Positions 1 through 6,795 of a DNA stretch of 14,056 nt are shown here, piece after piece. Source of the DNA: ZC4RG17 sp036259475 (GTDB lineage Bacteria > Actinomycetota > Acidimicrobiia > Spongiisociales > ZC4RG35); assembly GCA_036259475.1 (NCBI GenBank), contig DATABS010000108.1, forward strand, positions 1-14,056, read 5' to 3'. The position numbers were made by a program, and so were the translations under genes. Under the pieces are notes generated by a model. The model saw only the letters and a program-made list of their open reading frames with translations. It was not told the origin of the DNA and made no database searches. Within the stretch, counting starts at the first letter, position 1; the number at the start of each line of letters is the position of its first letter.

Positions 1-1
1 G

Positions 2-1189
2 GCCGCCGCCGCCGGTTCGACCTACGAAGAGATCCTCGTGGCGTGGGCAGGGGGAGAGGCCGTCGCCTCGGCTCCACCAACCCAAGCCGCACCCATCGAG
101 ACGGAAGAGGCCCCAGAGCCGGCCGCCGCCGAGGAGCCCGAGCCGGTGGCCTCCCAGCCGGCTGCCGCCGCGGTCCCCGCCCAGCCGGCCGCACCTGTTC
201 CCGAGTTTCCCCTGCCCGCCGCCCGACTCGGCGAGCTGGAAGAAGAAGTTGAGCCGCTTGCGCTCGGTGAGCGGATGGGACTGGCGGGCAAGATAGGCGC
301 CTGGACAGGCGCCATTTTGGGCCTCATCGGGTTCGTGTTCGCCTCGACCTGGCTGCTGGGCGTCGCCTCGGTGGCCGGGGAGGAGGGCGCCTACGGCCCG
401 GCCGTCGAGATCACCACCTCGCGCTTTGTAATCGGCGTCACGTTGATTTCGATCCTCTTCGGAGTCGTCGTTGCCACATCGAGCCGAGCGGCCTCCGCCT
501 GGGTCGACTCCGGGGCCCGAATCGCCGGCCGGTGGTCGGTCACCATCGGGCTAGGAGCCGTTCTCGGACTGGTTCTGGGGCTGGCCGCCGGAGCCATCAT
601 GACCTCGGCCTTTGCCGAGCCGATCGAGGCGATGGAAGGCGTGGTGCTGATGCGGGTGATCCCCGCCATCTTCGTCGTTCTCGTCGGCGGAGCGTTCCTC
701 GGATGGCTCACGGCGGCACTGGTGCAGGTGGTGGGTGTCCCGGCGGGCATCGACGAGGAGGACGCCGCTGAAGTCGCCGATGTCAGGGACCGTCTAGCCG
801 CTGCATTCAGCATCCCGTTGGCAGCGATCCTCCTGCTCGCTCTCCTGGTCATCCCACTGGGCCTCGTGTTCATCCGATCCAATGAGATGGCATCGGGAGG
901 CGCCGCGGTGCTGGCGATCTTCGCAGCCGCAGCCATCCTCGGGATTTCCGCCATCTCCGCCAGCCGCCCCACAATGCGGATCGGGCTCGGCGAGTTCATG
1001 GTGGCTGCGGCAGGAATCGCCACTGTGGTCCTCATCATCTTCGCCGTGATCCAGACCCGGGCCGGGCCCTCAGAAGAAGAGGAAGCCGGCGAGGAGGAGA
1101 CGGCCACGGAGGAAACGACCGACACGACGGCCGGCGAGACGGCTGACACGGGCGAGGCCACCGGCCGACGCTACGTGATCCGGTTCTGA
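2..1189 (+). CDS. Seven-helix membrane protein, 5' end cut by window
   Basis: I do not recognise the family. The frame is open from base 2 and already reads like protein (GSTYEEILVAWAGGE) before the first possible start, GTG at 38, so the gene probably begins upstream of the window. Numbering from that GTG, residues 10-65 are an Ala/Pro/Glu-rich, disordered-looking stretch. Seven hydrophobic segments follow at about 86-110, 129-148, 167-190, 205-233, 255-279, 288-306 and 320-339. The tail (345-375) is acidic and Thr/Glu-rich and ends in RRYVIRF. No catalytic motif, heme ligand or nucleotide-binding motif is visible. It converges on the oxidase cluster with only two bases between the two stop codons, so there is no room for a dedicated terminator. 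A low-complexity linker before a membrane domain also occurs in some actinobacterial respiratory-chain proteins, but assigning that role here would be a guess. Confidence 0.75.
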   Translation, partial: AAAAGSTYEEILVAWAGGEAVASAPPTQAAPIETEEAPEPAAAEEPEPVASQPAAAAVPAQPAAPVPEFPLPAARLGELEEEVEPLALGERMGLAGKIGAWTGAILGLIGFVFASTWLLGVASVAGEEGAYGPAVEITTSRFVIGVTLISILFGVVVATSSRAASAWVDSGARIAGRWSVTIGLGAVLGLVLGLAAGAIMTSAFAEPIEAMEGVVLMRVIPAIFVVLVGGAFLGWLTAALVQVVGVPAGIDEEDAAEVADVRDRLAAAFSIPLAAILLLALLVIPLGLVFIRSNEMASGGAAVLAIFAAAAILGISAISASRPTMRIGLGEFMVAAAGIATVVLIIFAVIQTRAGPSEEEEAGEEETATEETTDTTAGETADTGEATGRRYVIRF

Positions 1190-1191
1190 CC

Positions 1192-1485
1192 TCAGCCGTC
1201 GTCAATGAAGGTGGCGACCAATCGGTCGTCCTGCTCCTCGAAGCCGACCAGTACCGGTTCCCCCCCTCGCAGGTGGTCCCGTAGGTGGCCGAGTGGAAAT
1301 GCATAGTCGCCCTCTTCGGCCGGTACGAAGACCATCTGTTGACCATCGACCAACACGGTGAAGCTCGAGATCTCGTCGAGGCTCCCCTGAACATCTACCA
1401 CGATGCCACGAACGGCGTTCTCCGGAGCGGATGAGCAGGCGACAATCAGGACGACTGCCAGCGCAGAACGCGCAACGGACGACAC
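1192..1485 (-). CDS. Small lipoprotein at the end of the oxidase cluster
   Basis: A 97-residue protein starting at GTG. The N-terminus is a short signal peptide with a lipobox (LIVAC, Cys17), so the mature protein should be a lipid-anchored domain of about 80 residues on the outer face of the membrane. The rest is predicted to be mostly beta strands, with acidic segments and no Cys, His-rich or Met-rich metal motif. The start lies one base after the ctaF stop (TGA-C-GTG), so it is almost certainly translated by coupling to ctaF and belongs to the oxidase operon. I do not recognise the family. Its place suggests an accessory or assembly role for the oxidase, which is inference only. It is the last gene of the minus-strand run. 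Confidence 0.7.
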   Translation of the reverse strand: MSSVARSALAVVLIVACSSAPENAVRGIVVDVQGSLDEISSFTVLVDGQQMVFVPAEEGDYAFPLGHLRDHLRGGEPVLVGFEEQDDRLVATFIDDG

Positions 1486-1486
1486 G

Positions 1487-1804
1487 TCAGCCGCTGCGAA
1501 CGGCGAGCACTCCGAGGGCGGCGAGCACTACGGCGTAGCAGAACAGCGCCAGGATGAACCCCCCGGCGAAGAAGCGATTCAGAAGCGGTCGTTCGAATCG
1601 CAAGTGCATGTACCAGCCGACCACGATCACGAACTTCAGCAGGGCAAGCAGGATCAGCAAGGCGACGTTGATGCCGCCCAGCTCCAGGGCGTCGTCTATG
1701 TAGAAGAGGGCCACCTCGATGGCGGTGAGCGCCGCCAACAATCCCGCGATCTTCCAGTACTGGGCGATCGAAGGATGAGATGAGTGGTGGGATTCCTCGG
1801 TCAC
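1487..1804 (-). CDS. ctaF: Cytochrome c oxidase subunit IV (CtaF/CyoD type)
   Basis: A 105-residue protein with three membrane helices at about 16-36, 45-67 and 77-101. It has the family pattern: a Tyr-Trp start to helix 1, an acidic end (ALTAIEVALFY), and in helix 2 LLKFVIVVGWYMHLRFE, as in the prokaryotic subunit IV of aa3/caa3 and bo3 oxidases. Subunit IV has no cofactor and supports assembly or stability of the I/II/III core. I chose GTG at 1804 because it is preceded by a strong Shine-Dalgarno stretch (AGAGGAGAG, 1808-1816). An upstream GTG at 1822 would add six residues and place the SD inside the gene. The start overlaps the stop of a 24-codon ORF by GTGA, and the stop is one base from the next lipoprotein start. 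It follows ctaE in the expected order. Confidence 0.88.
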   Translation of the reverse strand: MTEESHHSSHPSIAQYWKIAGLLAALTAIEVALFYIDDALELGGINVALLILLALLKFVIVVGWYMHLRFERPLLNRFFAGGFILALFCYAVVLAALGVLAVRSG

Positions 1805-1875
1805 TGTCTCTCCTCTGTCCACGCCATGGGGGACGAAGATTCGGTCGCTTCGGGAGTGGATGATGCGTGGCTCAC
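1801..1875 (-). CDS. 24-codon ORF bridging ctaE and ctaF
   Basis: This short ORF starts at GTG 1875, which overlaps the ctaE stop by GTGA. Its stop (1801-1803) overlaps the ctaF start by a second GTGA. It therefore spans the whole gap between two oxidase subunit genes without leaving a base untranslated. The product would be hydrophilic and Ser/Thr/Glu-rich (begins VSHASSTPEATESSS, ends MAWTEERQ), with no membrane segment or signal. About two thirds of third positions are G or C, which does not decide whether it is coding. Its last codons hold the Shine-Dalgarno sequence of ctaF. It may be a translated relay that couples ctaE to ctaF, a tiny functional protein, or chance. Both overlaps are seen directly; the function is unknown. 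Confidence 0.35.
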   Translation of the reverse strand: MSHASSTPEATESSSPMAWTEERQ

Positions 1876-2510
1876 GACACCCTCGCCGCGTCGATCAGGT
1901 AGACGACGGTGAAGATCACGATCCAGATGATGTCGACGAAGTGCCAGTAGAGACCGACCATTTCCAGGTTCAGCCCTTGCTTTTCGGACAGGCCGCCCTT
2001 GAAGCGGGAGATGCCCCACAGGCTGAGCAGCATGATGACGCCGATCGCCACATGGGTGCCGTGGAACCCTGTCAGGACGTAGAACGCCGATGCCACCGGG
2101 TTGGACGTCAGTTTCATTCCGTAATGCACGACGAACTCGGTGAATTCGAACACCTGGCCGGCCAGGAAGACTGAGCCCAGCGCGGCGGTGGCGAACAGCC
2201 ATGTGCGCGCCTGCGACTGGTCATCCCGGGAGAGGGCGTTGTGAGCCAGCACCATCGTCAACGAGCTCATGAGAAGCACGAAGGAGCTGACCGACGTGAA
2301 CGGGATGTCGTAGATCTCGGCGGGATAGATGTCGAACCCCGGGCGGTTCGAATAGAGGAGATAGTTGGTGATCAGGGCGCCGAAGAAGAGGAACTCGGAG
2401 CTCAGGAACAGCCACATTCCCAGCTTGCGGTTGTCGACCCCGGTCGTCTCATGGGCGGCGTGGCCGTGGTCGGCGACGTCCTGATCCGGGCCGTGGGCGA
2501 TGTCGGTCAC
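1872..2510 (-). CDS. ctaE: Cytochrome c oxidase subunit III
   Basis: A 212-residue membrane protein of the heme-copper oxidase subunit III family, with five helices at about 30-54, 70-92, 103-126, 139-165 and 183-207. Recognisable family segments are GMWLFLSSEFLFFGALI with the conserved Glu39, FHGTHVAIGV (His150 and His153), and the C-terminal LYWHFVDIIWIVIF. Five helices and about 200 residues is the short bacterial form that lacks the first two helices of the seven-helix type. I chose GTG at 2510, which overlaps the ctaD stop by GTGA, over an in-frame upstream start at 2660 that lies deep inside ctaD and gives an Arg-rich non-homologous leader. The N-terminal 25 residues are polar and His-rich. 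The subunit has no metal centre; in the family it stabilises subunit I and the proton uptake path. Confidence 0.95.
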   Translation of the reverse strand: MTDIAHGPDQDVADHGHAAHETTGVDNRKLGMWLFLSSEFLFFGALITNYLLYSNRPGFDIYPAEIYDIPFTSVSSFVLLMSSLTMVLAHNALSRDDQSQARTWLFATAALGSVFLAGQVFEFTEFVVHYGMKLTSNPVASAFYVLTGFHGTHVAIGVIMLLSLWGISRFKGGLSEKQGLNLEMVGLYWHFVDIIWIVIFTVVYLIDAARVS

Positions 2511-4549
2511 TGTTCGCCTTCCGTGGCGTCGGCGTAGAACTCGTCGTGCGGTACCTCGTCGTGCTCCGGCCCGTGCTCGTCCTCGAGCGGCTCGATCCCC
2601 CAGCCGATCAAGGACCCGATCACGATGAGGACACCGACGACGATCAACGCCTTGCCCCACGCAGCCACGTGGTAGATGACGCCATATCCGATGAGGGGCA
2701 GGCCCGCCGCCATCAGGAAGGGGAAGTATGACGGGTTGGGGAGGTGGATCGGCTGGGGAGGATTGAGCCCCTGGTCCTCCAGCTGAGCGATCCGCTCCTC
2801 GGCGTCGGGGCGGCGGACTGCCCGTCCCTCGTCATCCTCGGCGTACTTCTGGCGCCAGAAGTCGTCCAGTGACTCGACGACAGGGTTGACGCCGAAGTTG
2901 TACACGGGCGTCGGGTTGGGGATCGTCCACTCGATCGTCCGGGCGTCCCATGGGTCGAGGCCGGAGGGCTCGCCGTGCGCTTTGGAGCGCCACCAGTTGA
3001 ACATGAACACGGCGATGGAGAGGGCGATGATGAAGGCGCCGACGGTGGCCGCCTGGTTCCACGGCTCCAATCCGGTCTCAGGTGCGTACTTCCACGTTCG
3101 TCGCACCATGCCCTGCAAACCGAGCCAATGCATCGGGGCGAAGGTCAGGTTGAAACCGATGAGCATCAACCAGAAATGCAGCTTGCCCAGGCGTTCACTC
3201 ATGATCCGTCCGCGCAGCTTCGGGTACCAGTAGTAGAGCCCCGAGAAGAGGCCGAACACCGAACCACCGAAGATCACATAGTGGAAGTGCGCCACGATGT
3301 AGTACGTGTCTGTCTGCTGCCAGTCGGAGGGGACGATCGCATGCGTCACGCCCGAGAGACCTCCGATCACGAACATGGCGACGAAGCCGATCGAAAACAA
3401 CATCGGCGTCGTGAGTCGAATCTTCCCCAGCCACATCGTGCCCAACCAGTTGAAGATCTTGATGCCGGTTGGGACTGCGATCGTCATCGTGGCGAGGCCG
3501 AAGGCCGCCTGGGCGATGGGACTCACGCCCGAAGCGAACATGTGATGGGCCCATACGCCAAAGCCGAGGAAGGCGATCGCCGCTCCGGCGAAGATGACCG
3601 CCGAGTATCCGAACAGCGGCTTACGGCTGAAGGTTGGGATGACCTCGGAGACGATGCCCATCGCCGGGAGGATGAGGATGTACACCTCGGGATGCCCGAA
3701 GAGCCAGAACAGGTGCTGCCAGAGGATCGGGTCACCCCCGAATGTGGCTTCGAAGAACACGGTCCCGAACTGGCGATCGAACGTGACCATGAAAAGGGCG
3801 ATGGCGACGATCGGCAGCGAGAAAAGGAGCAGAAAGGCCACGATGGTGGTCATCCAGGCGAACACCGGCATACGGAGCAGGCGCATTCCCTTGGCCCGCA
3901 TGTTGAAGACCGTGACGATGAAATTGACCGCCGAGACGAGTGAGGCAACACCCAGTACCTGGAGTCCGATTGCCCAGTAGTCCATCACCGTTCCTGACGA
4001 GTAGAACGGCCCTGCGTTGGGCTGGTAGCCGAACCAACCCCCGTTGGGGGCATCCGCCAGGAAGTTGAGGCCGCCGGGACCCCCGTTGATCGGTAAGTTG
4101 CCGGCCACCCCGATGGGGCTGACGGGGGGCTGGGAGACTCCGAAGATGAACGTCGAGTAGAGGAAGATGGCGCCGAAGAAAAAGACCCACCAGGACAAGG
4201 CGTTGAGACGGGGGAAGGCCACGTCACGGGCGCCGATCTGTAGGGGGAGGAGGTAATTGAAGAACGCCGACGAGGCCGGCATGACGAAGAGGAAGATCAT
4301 CGTCGTGCCGTGCATCGTGAAGAGGGAGTTGTAGGCCCCGGCCGTCAGGAATTCGGAGTTTGCCTGGGCGAGGTGGAGACGCAGCAGGAGAGCTTCGACG
4401 CCTCCGAGGACGAAGAAGATGAAGGCGGCGTAGCCGTACAGGATGCCGATCCGCTTGTGATCGACTGTGGTGATCCACGACCACAACCCCGTCTCGGAGC
4501 GAGGCTTGCGGAAGATCGTCGTGGCGGGCCGGGCCAGCACATCAGTCAT
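2507..4549 (-). CDS. ctaD: Cytochrome c oxidase subunit I (A-type, caa3-like)
   Basis: A 680-residue catalytic subunit that reduces O2 to water and pumps protons across the cytoplasmic membrane. All cofactor ligands are visible: His80 and His423 for low-spin heme a; His421 for heme a3; His286, His335 and His336 for CuB; and Tyr290 in GHPEVY for the His-Tyr cross-link. D-channel residues Asp109, Asn116 and Glu288 and K-channel residues Thr361 and Lys364 (AVPTGIK) are present, so this is an A1-type pump. The heme-propionate arginines are R483-R484. After the core (about 560) comes a charged linker and two more helices (608-628, 633-655) introduced by IHLPNPSYFPFLM, like the C-terminal extension of Bacillus CtaD. 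The start has a strong SD, GGAGGAG at 4554-4560. The stop overlaps ctaE by GTGA. Confidence 0.97.
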   Translation of the reverse strand: MTDVLARPATTIFRKPRSETGLWSWITTVDHKRIGILYGYAAFIFFVLGGVEALLLRLHLAQANSEFLTAGAYNSLFTMHGTTMIFLFVMPASSAFFNYLLPLQIGARDVAFPRLNALSWWVFFFGAIFLYSTFIFGVSQPPVSPIGVAGNLPINGGPGGLNFLADAPNGGWFGYQPNAGPFYSSGTVMDYWAIGLQVLGVASLVSAVNFIVTVFNMRAKGMRLLRMPVFAWMTTIVAFLLLFSLPIVAIALFMVTFDRQFGTVFFEATFGGDPILWQHLFWLFGHPEVYILILPAMGIVSEVIPTFSRKPLFGYSAVIFAGAAIAFLGFGVWAHHMFASGVSPIAQAAFGLATMTIAVPTGIKIFNWLGTMWLGKIRLTTPMLFSIGFVAMFVIGGLSGVTHAIVPSDWQQTDTYYIVAHFHYVIFGGSVFGLFSGLYYWYPKLRGRIMSERLGKLHFWLMLIGFNLTFAPMHWLGLQGMVRRTWKYAPETGLEPWNQAATVGAFIIALSIAVFMFNWWRSKAHGEPSGLDPWDARTIEWTIPNPTPVYNFGVNPVVESLDDFWRQKYAEDDEGRAVRRPDAEERIAQLEDQGLNPPQPIHLPNPSYFPFLMAAGLPLIGYGVIYHVAAWGKALIVVGVLIVIGSLIGWGIEPLEDEHGPEHDEVPHDEFYADATEGEQ

Positions 4550-4553
4550 GAAG

Positions 4554-4560
4554 CTCCTCC
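4554..4560 (-). promoter_or_regulatory. Shine-Dalgarno of ctaD
   Basis: Read on the minus strand this is GGAGGAG followed by four bases and the ctaD ATG. It is the strongest ribosome-binding site in the cluster. It fixes the ctaD start and lets ctaD be translated independently of ctaC despite the long spacer between them. Confidence 0.75.
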
Positions 4561-4573
4561 GGCGCAGCTATGG

Positions 4574-4730
4574 GTGGTAGGTGGTAGGTCACGTACTCGA
4601 GCCTCGAGGTGGTTCTCGGTTCCGACGGCTCGGGACTCTTTATGGATCGGGGTTGACGGACGGACGTTGCCTTCGGCGTTACAGGAAGAAGACGAGGCCT
4701 CGCTCCGCCGCCATACCTACCACCTACCAC
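4574..4730. repeat. Inverted 7-mer tandem repeats in the ctaC-ctaD spacer
   Basis: The 216-bp spacer between ctaC and ctaD holds a perfect 16-base inverted repeat. The left arm GTGGTAGGTGGTAGGT is at 4574-4589; the right arm ACCTACCACCTACCAC is at 4715-4730. Each arm is two tandem copies of GTGGTAG plus GT. Next to the right arm lies a related pair, GTAGAACCTAGAACG (4731-4744), and next to the left arm GGTTCTCGGTTCC (4611-4623). The arms are 125 bases apart, so they could be the ends of a small miniature element or pair in the mRNA. The spacer also has an open frame of 75 codons (4769 down to 4542, ATGA overlap with ctaC). Its third positions are only about half G/C, unlike the neighbouring genes, so I treat it as non-coding. 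Confidence 0.6.
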
Positions 4731-4765
4731 GTAGAACCTAGAACGCCGAGCGCAGCGAGGGTCAC

Positions 4766-5863
4766 TCATTCGAGTGTTCCCAGCCAGACGATCAGGGCGT
4801 CGATCTCGGCTTCGGTGAGGCCCAGATCCGGCATGAAGCTTCCCGGCTTCACGGCAGGCGGGTCCGCCAACCAACGTTTCAGGGCTTCCGCGTAATCTTC
4901 CGTGTCCTCCGGAAGCACGGCTCCGGCGAAGACGGTCCGGTACTGGTCGGAGAAGTGAGTCAGGCTGGGGCCGTTGAAGGCCTCCTCCGCGATGAGGTTG
5001 TCGGCGATGTTCTGGTCGTTGTCTTCGAAGTCGACCGTGTGACATTGGACACATCCGGCGTTCTGGAACACCTGGAGACCTTCGGCGGCGGGATCGTCCG
5101 CGGCCGGGACCGGGGCTGGCTGTTGCTGCTCCTCGAGCCACGCCGAGAAGTCGGCGGCGGACACCGCCTGGACGTGCGCTCGCATCAGGGAGTGGGAGAG
5201 ACCACAGAATTCGGCGCAATGCCCGAAGTAGGTGCCGACCTCGTCGGCCTGGAGACGCAGGATCGTTTCCTGACCAGGAATGGCGTAGCGCTTGCCGTTC
5301 AGCTTGGGGATCCAAAAGTTGTGGATCACGTCTTCCGATGTGAGGACGGCGCACACCTCTTCGTCGGCTGGTACGACCATGACGTTGGCCGTCTCGACCT
5401 CGTCTCCCTCCGGTATTCCCTCCATGTTGGAGTAGCGATACTCGAACCACCATTGATGGCCGATCACCTCGACGCGCATCGCCTCGGGGTCGCATTCCGT
5501 CAGGTCGAACACGGTCTGAACCGTCGGGACGGCGATGGTGGCCAGGATGAGAGCGGGGATGACGGTCCAGGCGACCTCCAGCTTGGCGTTGCCGTGGATC
5601 TGTTTCGGCTCCGGACGTCCCGGACGATCCCGAAAGAAGACGATCGCCGAGATGATGGCCAGGTTGACGAAGACGAAAACGCCGGTGGCGATCCAGAAGA
5701 CGGGCCAGAAGAGCCCGTCGATCGTCCGGGCGAAAGGACCCTCGGGGTCGAGGGAGTTCAGCGGCGCATCCTCGACCGAGGGATCGATGAACTGGCACGC
5801 CGAGAGGGCGAACGCCAGCGCGGCCAGTCCTGCGAGCCTCAGGGAACGGAACCGAGATCCCAT
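4766..5863 (-). CDS. ctaC: Cytochrome c oxidase subunit II with fused cytochrome c (caa3)
   Basis: A 365-residue lipoprotein that takes electrons from the periplasmic side and passes them to CtaD. Order of parts: signal peptide with lipobox LSAC (Cys23); two membrane helices (about 52-77 and 95-120, with KLEVAWTVIP); aromatic GHQWWFEYRY (135-144); and the CuA cupredoxin domain with ligands His181, Cys216, Glu218, Cys220, His224 and Met227. An Ala/Pro linker (248-260) leads to a class I cytochrome c domain with CVQCH (271-275) and a likely distal ligand Met344. The fused heme domain marks a caa3-type enzyme. The start is ATG 5863, with no SD but a TATGAT box eight bases upstream, so it is probably near-leaderless. 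The upstream thioredoxin-like gene ends 44 bp before it on the same strand. Confidence 0.96.
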   Translation of the reverse strand: MGSRFRSLRLAGLAALAFALSACQFIDPSVEDAPLNSLDPEGPFARTIDGLFWPVFWIATGVFVFVNLAIISAIVFFRDRPGRPEPKQIHGNAKLEVAWTVIPALILATIAVPTVQTVFDLTECDPEAMRVEVIGHQWWFEYRYSNMEGIPEGDEVETANVMVVPADEEVCAVLTSEDVIHNFWIPKLNGKRYAIPGQETILRLQADEVGTYFGHCAEFCGLSHSLMRAHVQAVSAADFSAWLEEQQQPAPVPAADDPAAEGLQVFQNAGCVQCHTVDFEDNDQNIADNLIAEEAFNGPSLTHFSDQYRTVFAGAVLPEDTEDYAEALKRWLADPPAVKPGSFMPDLGLTEAEIDALIVWLGTLE

Positions 5864-5871
5864 CGGGTCGC

Positions 5872-5901
5872 ATCATACGGTTCGCTCCGATGGGGACCCA
5901 A
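5872..5901 (-). promoter_or_regulatory. Candidate promoter of ctaC
   Basis: On the minus strand there is TTGGGT (5896-5901), an 18-base spacer and TATGAT (5872-5877), followed by eight bases and the ctaC ATG. A transcript from here would have almost no 5' leader, which fits the absence of a Shine-Dalgarno. The -10 match is good (5 of 6) and the -35 is weak. It would give the oxidase genes a promoter separate from that of the upstream thioredoxin-like gene. Confidence 0.4.
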
Positions 5902-5907
5902 CCTGGC

Positions 5908-6735
5908 TCAACCCCCGAGCTGGGAGAGCGACTCTCCCAGTTCCTGGGGGTCGACGGCACCCTCGAACCGGGCGGTGATGATACCCTCGGAGTTCGTGAC
6001 GAAGACCCACGGCTCCGACGGAAGAGCCCAGGTCTCGACTGCCTCGACCAGGACTAGATCGTCGAAGCTCTCGGCGTCGAGGTTCTCGTAGATCTCGACG
6101 TGCACGAAATCGACGTCCGGATGGTCCGCCGCCACCTGCTTGACGTGTTCGAGGACCGGTCCGCAAGTCTCGGACGAGCAGAAGGCCGGGGTGGCAAAGG
6201 CGATCACCGTTGGTCGATCGTCGGCCAGCGCATCGTCGAGGGAGAGTCGGTAGAGATCCGGGTCCGGGTCGGTGTCGCTCGTTATTTCGGCGAGTTCGTG
6301 TCCCTCCGATGTCCGCGTCTCGACGGCCGGCGCCGGATCACCTACCTGGGGCATGGCGGTCTCTTCGCTGACTACGAACGGAGTCGACTCGGTCGGCTCG
6401 AAGCCCTCGGCAGCAACGGACACCGACCAGGGACCGGCGGAGGGAAGATCCACTTCGGCCCGGTAGAGGCCCCGGACGTTTGGTATCGCCCACGTGAAGT
6501 CGAGCGGCACCTCGATCGTCTCGTCCTTCGGCCCCACGAAATTGGCGGTCGCCGGGACGGCGGGATCGGGCAGGAAGGCCTGGGTCTCGGGGTCGATGAG
6601 CCCCAGCAGCACCCGTTGGTTGCCCACCTCCAACGAACCGGGCGAAGAGGCCACCAAGGCGATGGGTTGAGGGCTGCCGCCGCATGCCGTCACCAAGATC
6701 AAGAGGAAGGCGAAGACGAGCGACATGCGACGCAT
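5908..6735 (-). CDS. Thioredoxin-fold lipoprotein, probable CuA-site assembly factor
   Basis: A 275-residue protein with signal peptide and lipobox (LVTAC, Cys18), hence membrane-anchored outside the cell. Residues about 28-120 look like a small beta-sandwich resembling FixH/YtkA-type domains (LEVGNQRVLLGLID ... GLYRAEVDLPSAGPWSVSV). Residues about 130-275 are a thioredoxin/SCO-like domain: VGDPAPAVET entry strand, RPTVIAFATPAFCSSETCGPV with Cys186 and Cys191, and LPSEPWVFV as the cis-Pro region. The cysteines are spaced CX4C, not the CX3C of Sco1 or the CXXC of thioredoxin. It lies directly upstream of ctaC on the same strand, which suggests copper delivery to, or disulfide reduction of, the CuA site; that role is inferred. 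The start is ATG 6735, supported by a promoter seven bases upstream. A second ATG at 6726 is possible. A longer open frame to 6972 gives a non-protein-like leader. Confidence 0.8.
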   Translation of the reverse strand: MRRMSLVFAFLLILVTACGGSPQPIALVASSPGSLEVGNQRVLLGLIDPETQAFLPDPAVPATANFVGPKDETIEVPLDFTWAIPNVRGLYRAEVDLPSAGPWSVSVAAEGFEPTESTPFVVSEETAMPQVGDPAPAVETRTSEGHELAEITSDTDPDPDLYRLSLDDALADDRPTVIAFATPAFCSSETCGPVLEHVKQVAADHPDVDFVHVEIYENLDAESFDDLVLVEAVETWALPSEPWVFVTNSEGIITARFEGAVDPQELGESLSQLGG

Positions 6736-6742
6736 GGCCCGG

Positions 6743-6771
6743 AGTCTGGCCCATCCGCCGATTTGAGCCAA
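6743..6771 (-). promoter_or_regulatory. Candidate promoter of the thioredoxin-like gene
   Basis: On the minus strand there is TTGGCT (6766-6771), a 17-base spacer and CAGACT (6743-6748), then seven bases to ATG 6735. The spacing is ideal for a sigma-70-type promoter and would give a leaderless message, which agrees with the lack of a Shine-Dalgarno. It is the likely first promoter for the oxidase run. Confidence 0.4.
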
Positions 6772-6795
6772 CCGGTGGCTCGCCACGTCCCCGGT

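Noticed and set aside
391..1161. Long minus-strand ORF opposite the seven-helix protein gene
   Set aside because: Ser/Ala/Thr-rich shadow of a GC-rich gene on the other strand; no motif, while the plus-strand frame gives seven clean helices.
2975..3943. 322-codon plus-strand ORF across ctaD
   Set aside because: Antisense shadow of ctaD, full of His/Glu/Arg with no fold signal. ctaD is certain from its metal ligands.
4542..4769. 75-codon ORF starting with an ATGA overlap on the ctaC stop and ending inside ctaD
   Set aside because: Its codon ends are only about half G/C, it uses ATA, CTA, GTA and AGG freely, and its codons 10-21 are just the translation of the tandem repeats. Kept as an alternative in the finding on the spacer, not as a gene.
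4955..6091. 378-codon plus-strand ORF across ctaC and the thioredoxin-like gene
   Set aside because: Runs through two real minus-strand genes and their gap, with composition typical of an antisense frame.
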